A DNA stretch of 64,000 nucleotides from Asaia astilbis JCM 15831 (GTDB lineage: Bacteria > Pseudomonadota > Alphaproteobacteria > Acetobacterales > Acetobacteraceae), in the NCBI RefSeq assembly GCF_000613845.1, contig NZ_BAJT01000014.1:1-64000 (forward strand), written 5' to 3'. Of the stretch, positions 58,886 to 64,000 are shown in pieces (the first letter of the stretch is position 1; the number at the start of each line of letters is the position of its first letter). A model generated the notes under the pieces. It made no database searches. It had not been told where the DNA came from and saw nothing but the letters and a program-made list of their open reading frames with translations. A program made the position numbers and the translations under genes.

Positions 58886-58909
58886 GGCGGAACAAGGAGC
58901 CCGCTACTC

Positions 58910-59710
58910 TCAGCCCGCTTCGACCATACGCAGGACCAGAAAGCCGGGCTTGCCCTTGAGATAAGCGGCGAGCGGTGTATCGACGACCTTCATGTTTGCC
59001 TTGAGTGACGAGGCATTCCGAAAATAAAGGACACCATCTTTCCAGATCGCCAAGCCGGTGTGGGTCACATCCAGCCCAGCCAGCTTGGTATAAATACCGA
59101 TCACATCACCTGTATGGATTTTCGCAGCAACATCGGCTGTCAGAAATTCAGGAGTAAGATAGGCAATATTGCGCGGCTGAGGAGCGAGGCCCTTGATATA
59201 GACATCGCCATCGGCGCGACGATTAAGCTCCTTGCGGACCACCTGCACGTGGGGTGACAGGGAGGACGTCACATCCCGCGCATTGACGGGCGCGTAAGCC
59301 ACCCAATCGGTCAGGAAGTGACGCCGATCAAGATAGGCCACCTGACGATCATGATAACGGGTTTTTTCCAGCGCTGTGACGAATGTCGCCTTATCCGTCG
59401 ACAGAGCGAGCGCCCTTGCCAGATCGACGAATGTGTAACAATCGACCCCGTCGAAACGCACAACGAGCTTTTCAGGCGTGTCAGGACCTCCGACAAGTGT
59501 GGAAGCGATGTAAGGCGTGCCAAGAAGTTGTGCGGATGCCAGATCGATCCGTTCCATGAAACCGTTGACCGGGGCCAGTCTCTGCTCGATCTGACCTACT
59601 CGCGCCTGATCCTCTGACGAAAACTGGATGTCGGCAGCCTGGGCGGAGAGTGGCAGGAAGATTACCGCGAAGGCTCCTAGAATACGGCTAGCGAGGTTAA
59701 TATGGTTCAC
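58910..59710 (-). CDS. DUF1460 periplasmic amidase-like protein
   Basis: This 266-residue protein has a signal peptide ending near LSAQAAD. The NlpC/P60-like core has the catalytic cysteine in RFDGVDCYTFVDLARAL and the histidine in VTHTGLAIWKDG. DUF1460 proteins act as N-acetylmuramoyl-L-alanine amidases or related peptidoglycan hydrolases. The length and motifs are intact. It is convergent with the GNAT gene. Confidence 0.85.
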   Translation of the reverse strand: MNHINLASRILGAFAVIFLPLSAQAADIQFSSEDQARVGQIEQRLAPVNGFMERIDLASAQLLGTPYIASTLVGGPDTPEKLVVRFDGVDCYTFVDLARALALSTDKATFVTALEKTRYHDRQVAYLDRRHFLTDWVAYAPVNARDVTSSLSPHVQVVRKELNRRADGDVYIKGLAPQPRNIAYLTPEFLTADVAAKIHTGDVIGIYTKLAGLDVTHTGLAIWKDGVLYFRNASSLKANMKVVDTPLAAYLKGKPGFLVLRMVEAG

Positions 59711-60173
59711 TTTTCATTCTCCTTTGACGCGCTTTATGAGCAGCCTCAAGGGCCAAAATCGGTTGTGTTTTCAACCGCTACACAGACCTCGTGGTGAGGC
59801 CCATCTGAGATCGACAAGCTCAGCCCGAAATCACTGTTCCAAAGTCTTCATACGATTCCCCATAATCACAAACATCCTGCCACTTCCGCCCGAAGCTACA
59901 CAAAACATAATCAGGAATGGTCCACTAAAATCGAGAACTCCATCTTCCAAACCGCGATGCAATAACGATCGAACCCACTGTGAAATGTCTGGGCCGTATT
60001 CAGAGGGTGTGGTGCGTTTCAGACATGGTAACCAATATGGACGCCATAGCTGACGATCAGCGCACTGCTGCAATCCTGATAAATGTACGCATGTCTCTTA
60101 GGTTACATTGACAAAAAAGTTATCAGATCTGATTCACTTTGTGTCTGTTGAATAACGGGCAGAGCAAAGAGAT
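59711..60173. other. Intergenic region before the IS remnant
   Basis: There are about 460 bases. A frame at 59831-60073 on the minus strand has no recognisable sequence or ribosome-binding site. GC content is lower than upstream. I see no RNA gene or terminator. Confidence 0.45.
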
Positions 60174-60794
60174 ATGGCAAGAACCGCACTGACGGATCGG
60201 GAAAGGAAGCCCGTTAGTCCGCCTCTGCCACTTAGGCCTAGCAAGACACGTATGACCGCTACGGTAAGTGGAGCTCGTTTTATGTCCGATTCCAGCTTTG
60301 ATTCGAACAAAGTGTGTGGAATGCCCTGCTGCAAACACTGGCCGATCTGGGGTTAACTGATGACTGGCACCATATGATTGACAGCACCGTGGTCTGTGCC
60401 CATTCACAGACTACTGACGGTAAAGGGAGCTCATTCATAGGGCTTTGGTCAATCACGCGACGGTTTTGAGAGCGAAAACCATGCCCGAAGTGGCAATCAG
60501 GGACGCCTTTTCGTTTTTTTCCACACTGGTGGGCAAGAGTCGGGCCCAAGAGCCACAGGCTTTCTAAAGAAGCTACCGCTTCCAAACCCAAGAGGCATGC
60601 TGGCCGACCGGGGCTACGAAAGGTGATAGCGTTCGCCAAGATATTCTGATGCACAGGATACTGCTAATCACTCCCCCAGGCAGAAGGCCGCAGCTCTCCA
60701 CAAAACACTGACTGACAGCGCCACAAGGATCGAAACCCGCAGGATCTCGCATTCCGATCAGGTGACTTCAGATATCATGCCTCACGTTTTTTAA
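60174..60794 (+). mobile_element. Degenerate IS5-family transposase remnant
   Basis: The sequence opens with a typical IS5-type start (MARTALTDRERKPVSPPLPL) and, in another frame, continues VWNALLQTLADLGLTDDW then HHMIDSTVVCAHSQTT, the first catalytic Asp region. Further on MLADRGYE marks the second. Several frameshifts, stops and internal deletions break it, so it is not functional. Terminal inverted repeats could not be found by eye, so the ends are approximate. Confidence 0.8.
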
Positions 60795-61244
60795 AACGCA
60801 TCTGACAGCAAGCTGCGATTGACTTCTCACTTGTGTCACTTGCAACATTGGCCAGACCAAGGGCAACTCAGCTATTCCGTCACGACATGAGAAACGTAGA
60901 TCTCCGAATCGTCAGGCAAACAGAGCTGAAGTACTGCGCTTCTTCTATACACGGAAACCCTTAAATACACTCATCACGTAGATCAAGCAGAATTTCCGCC
61001 CATTTCAGCACTAAGACGAGCGATTCATACTACCAATCCACGGCCATAAAAATGATATGACAATAAAAATTTTATGTGGAACCATTTCACTATTTTAAGA
61101 TACCATCAAACCGTGTACTTTCAAACACCTCACCAGTACCAATAAAATAGAGAGTCGAGAGAGAATTATTATGAATGACTGAAAACGCCTAAGCAAATAA
61201 ATATATGCTAAAATATAGTTAAACCACCGAGAAATGATCAGAAA
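60795..61244. other. AT-rich region without a gene
   Basis: There are about 450 bases, increasingly AT-rich toward 61244 (for example TATATGCTAAAATATAG). No coding frame is supported. It probably holds the promoter of the membrane protein that follows. Confidence 0.45.
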
Positions 61245-62318
61245 ATGACAGAATACAAATCGAAAGTGTACTTTTTGGTTTTCCTTTTATGCTCCGCATT
61301 TGTAGGACTAATTTCATATCAATTCAATTTACTATGTCTGTCTCAGCATTACGATCGTTTTTCGCAAATGAGTCAAAGCATTTATGACGGCACTATATCG
61401 CTTCGTGTCTTTCAACAAAGAATACTTCCTTCCATCGTCGAGAAATCTATATCTCACGTTACAGGCGGGGACATCAATTATGCTACTATGATAAATCATA
61501 AGATGATGTTCATTCTAATATCAAGCGTGTTCTTTATATACTCAAGGGCATGCGCTAAATTTGATAATATTAGCTCAATGTTGTTAACTATATTATTCTC
61601 CATGGCCAACGTCTTCATAATTGACGCAGGGTTTTGGTTGTACTCCTTCGATTTGTATAATGAGTTCTTATTACTGTGCTTTTTTACGATTTTATTTTCT
61701 GATTTGAACCTGCCTGCGAAAACAGTTTCTATCACGGCGCTTATCATTCCCTGGATGTTTGTTTTCGAAGAGGTTATTTTTGTACCCATCCTCATTGCAC
61801 TTTTGATAAACGCGAGAAGAATAAGGAATCTCGAGATAGTAAGCATGATCAAAGACTACAGAAACTATGCACTCGTTTTTCTGGCGTTCTTGATGATGAT
61901 CGTAACGAATATTATGAGATCCTCGTTCGCAAAAATAGCAGACACTCCCCACCCCGACACGATACTTGGTCAATGGATAATGGTCCGACCAAATGCAAAC
62001 ACCATTCTCGATGAATTTCGCGCCTTTAGACACTTGGGACATACACTCAAAGATGGATTTTACTGGGATCAGGGAGGTGGAGTATTTTTAGTATTACTTT
62101 TTTTCTTTTTTGCCATCATTAAAAAATATAATTGCAAGTCGGATCGCGATATTGGCATGATTATACTCATAAGCTTCATCGCCTTAATTATATTCGTTTT
62201 TGCTCACCTTGAAGAACCAAATACAATGCTACCTCTTTCCGCATCTATATTTGTATTTTTCTTGAACAAACTGCCTCGACAACAAGAAACAAACCCATGT
62301 AATAGATCGTCAATATAA
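61245..62318 (+). CDS. AT-rich polytopic membrane protein of unknown family
   Basis: This 357-residue protein is highly hydrophobic with about nine membrane helices, for example VYFLVFLLCSAFVGLISY, AKTVSITALIIPWMFVF and GGGVFLVLLFFFFAII. A RVFQQRILPSIVEKSI segment after the first helix recalls the R-x-L-x-P element of GT-C-like or polymerase-type integral membrane proteins. Codon use is strongly AT-biased compared with the rest of the window, so it was probably acquired. It lies beside a transposase remnant. The function cannot be assigned. Confidence 0.65.
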   Translation: MTEYKSKVYFLVFLLCSAFVGLISYQFNLLCLSQHYDRFSQMSQSIYDGTISLRVFQQRILPSIVEKSISHVTGGDINYATMINHKMMFILISSVFFIYSRACAKFDNISSMLLTILFSMANVFIIDAGFWLYSFDLYNEFLLLCFFTILFSDLNLPAKTVSITALIIPWMFVFEEVIFVPILIALLINARRIRNLEIVSMIKDYRNYALVFLAFLMMIVTNIMRSSFAKIADTPHPDTILGQWIMVRPNANTILDEFRAFRHLGHTLKDGFYWDQGGGVFLVLLFFFFAIIKKYNCKSDRDIGMIILISFIALIIFVFAHLEEPNTMLPLSASIFVFFLNKLPRQQETNPCNRSSI

Positions 62319-62473
62319 AATGGTTTGGTGGCGTCACGTTCCAACTGGCGAATTTGAAGCAAATGCGTCAGCGAGGTGAAGAAATTCCGAACAATCGATG
62401 CTTCTGAAGGAGCGTTAGCATATCTCGATACAGCTAACGCTCCTGCTCATGCTACCGCGCCAAATCGACCAGC

Positions 62474-63088
62474 TCACCCCGGAGCGAGCGAACAGAGCCC
62501 CTTGAGAGCCGCATGCTGAAGCAGGATGATCGTCTTCGCATCCTTGATGCGACCGTCATCGATCATGGTCATGGCTTGAAGGAAAGGAAGCTCAAGAACG
62601 GCGATTTCCTCCCCTTCCTGCACCAATCCGCCGCCGGCACCCGTCCGCATATCCTTTGTATAAGCGCCGACAAACAGGTGCAGCCGCTCACTCACGCTAC
62701 CGGGGCTGGTATAGACCGTCATGATCTCGCGCACCGACTTGACTGAAACACCAGCTTCCTCTTCAGCTTCTCGCCGTATCGCGGCAGCCGGGTCTTCGCC
62801 ATCCAGCAATCCGGCGCAGGCCTCGATCAGATCGCCTTCCCCTTCAGCCAGAAAGACGGGCAGACGCATCTGACCGGTCAGAATGACTGTATTATCCTGC
62901 GTATTATAAAGCAGGATCGCCGCGCCATCGCCGCGATCATAAACCTCACGCTTGAGAAGCTGGCGCGTTCCGTCCCGACGCAGGAACTCAAAGGTATAGC
63001 ACCACAAAGTCCCCCAGAAATCGGAGAGTGTCTCACGCGCTTTCACCGCCACACGCGAAGCACCCTGCTCAGGGTTCGAATGGCTCAT
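62474..63088 (-). CDS. Nudix hydrolase (ADP-ribose/GDP-mannose pyrophosphatase type)
   Basis: This 204-residue protein has the Nudix box GLLDGEDPAAAIRREAEEEA and the preceding EACAGLLD, as in NudF/NudK enzymes that hydrolyse ADP-ribose or GDP-mannose. The YTSPGSVSERLHLFVGAYT segment is the usual substrate loop. The preferred ATG at 63088 gives a normal start; the frame extends to 63178. It is divergent from the transporter gene. Confidence 0.85.
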   Translation of the reverse strand: MSHSNPEQGASRVAVKARETLSDFWGTLWCYTFEFLRRDGTRQLLKREVYDRGDGAAILLYNTQDNTVILTGQMRLPVFLAEGEGDLIEACAGLLDGEDPAAAIRREAEEEAGVSVKSVREIMTVYTSPGSVSERLHLFVGAYTKDMRTGAGGGLVQEGEEIAVLELPFLQAMTMIDDGRIKDAKTIILLQHAALKGLCSLAPG

Positions 63089-63261
63089 GATCTTCCTTCC
63101 AGACACACAAAACAGGCTCTGATGAGGGCCTCGTTTCCAAAGGCCGCTCCCCGTCGCGTCGATCTCCGCTCCCCACACTTGCCCATTTGGCCCAAGGCGC
63201 GCGCATCACGTTTGAGACAGCCTCTTGCCAAAGACCGCCCGGACAGTGGAAATCGTTCCCC

Positions 63262-64000
63262 ATGCGTAAACTCGATCCTTTCCTCCTCAGCCTGATCGGC
63301 GCGATCCTTCTCGCCACGTTCCTGCCCTGTTACGGGCAGGGAGCCATGGTGCTGAGCTCGCTGACGACGCTTTGCATTGCGATCATGTTCTTTCTGCAAG
63401 GGGCGCGGCTGGAGCCGAAAGCGGTTCTGGAAAGTGTGCGCGACTGGCGTTTGCAGGGCAGCGTTCTGGGATGCACCTTTTTGATGTTCCCCCTGCTCGG
63501 CATCGCCTTGCATGCGCTGATGCCCGGGGTGCTCAAACCGGATATGTGGCGTGGCGTGCTGTTTCTGTGCTGTCTGCCCTCGACCGTGCAAAGCTCGATC
63601 GCCCTCACCTCGATCGCGCGCGGCAATGTGCCTGCCTCGATCTGCGCCGCGACACTCTCCAATCTGGCCGGTATTGTCGCAACGCCGATCCTCGTGACGC
63701 TGGTGATCCAGCGAGGCAATGTGTGGTCCGGGCAGGCGATCATCGATATTGCAACCCAGCTTCTCCTGCCTTCGGGCTCGGTCAGCTTCTGCATACCCGG
63801 ATCGGAGACTGGGCAAAACGCAACAAGAAGCTGCTCTCTCTCAGCGATCGCGGGTCCATCGTGCTCGTTGTCTATACTGCCTTCAGCCACGCCGTGGTTG
63901 AAGGCATCTGGCATCGGGTCTCGCTGCCCGATCTGCTGATCACAGCCCTGTTCGATACGCTCCTTCTGGCACTCGTGCTCTTCCTGTCGCGTGGCATGGG
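63262..64000 (+). CDS. Bile acid:sodium symporter-like protein, partial (frameshift near 63771)
   Basis: This polytopic membrane protein of the SBF-like family (YfeH type) runs off the right edge. It begins MRKLDPFLLSLIGAILLATF and has TTLCIAIMFFLQGARLE, CLPSTVQSSIALTSIARGN and ATLSNLAGIVATPI, the family motifs. The frame given drifts after QLLLP. Adding one T near 63771 restores FGLGQLLHTRIGDWAKRN and stays open to the window end. The substrate is probably an organic anion. Confidence 0.85.

Noticed and set aside
59831-60073. 80-codon minus-strand frame
   Set aside because: No start signal or similarity; lies in a low-GC spacer near an IS remnant.
1-64000. CRISPR array or phage-defence island
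   Set aside because: No regularly spaced direct repeats and no Cas, restriction or toxin-antitoxin proteins were recognised.

Overview
The window looks like chromosomal DNA of an acetic acid bacterium (Acetobacteraceae, Alphaproteobacteria). The main reasons are a membrane-bound PQQ polyol dehydrogenase pair of the sldB-sldA type, a gluconate-2-dehydrogenase-like subunit paired with an iron-sulfur GMC oxidoreductase, split heptose kinase and adenylyltransferase genes, and GC-rich coding sequence with frequent 1-4 base stop/start overlaps. I cannot fix the genus; Asaia or Gluconobacter relatives would fit.

Layout. 1-5.2 kb: a secreted-protein fragment, a DsrE-like protein with moeB, a DUF2939 protein, a GT2 glycosyltransferase, DUF3126 and two small exported proteins. 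5.1-11.8 kb (minus): pdxJ, pdxA, an M20 dipeptidase, a 991-residue repeat-bearing glycosyltransferase and secB. 12.4-14.2 kb: lapA-like gene, pyrF, trpF, tRNA-Ser. 14.2-17.8 kb: a large RTX-like surface protein with AT-rich flanks. 17.8-21.5 kb (minus): infC, thrS and a GT9 gene. 21.6-28.8 kb: ribokinase, TPR protein, SDR, a conserved lipoprotein and sldBA. 28.9-33.6 kb: GT4, small ORFs, dcd and the GMC pair. 33.7-36.8 kb: murA and a divergent FNR regulator/ompW pair sharing a perfect FNR box. 36.9-43.7 kb: TonB receptor, glpQ, HAD phosphatase, Nudix, htpG. 44.3-53.3 kb: a heptose locus (two GT9-like transferases with a four-cysteine tail, hldA, an ABC exporter, an acyltransferase remnant, hldD, hldC, gmhB, an AGE-family epimerase). 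53.4-57.9 kb (minus): a siderophore-uptake operon. 58.1-64 kb: an acetyltransferase with a lost HTH, a DUF1460 protein, an IS5-type transposase remnant, an AT-rich membrane protein, a Nudix gene and a truncated SBF-like transporter.

One point governs how this annotation should be read. Fourteen single-base deletions, all in the same direction, break otherwise conserved genes (pdxA, the RTX-like gene twice, infC, a lipoprotein, sldB, sldA, the GMC gene twice, the TonB receptor, a HAD gene, both ABC exporter genes, the SBF transporter). Because infC is essential and most sites are short runs of one base, these are most likely sequence errors. I give the coordinates of the restored genes and state the break point in each entry.

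Functionally, the window combines periplasmic incomplete oxidation (sldBA, GMC pair), surface glycan synthesis (six glycosyltransferases, ADP-heptose pathway, ABC exporter), iron uptake, and core metabolism (pyridoxal phosphate, pyrimidine, tryptophan, translation). The most interesting hypothesis is that the heptose locus encodes TibC/Aah-like protein heptosyltransferases together with their own ADP-heptose supply.
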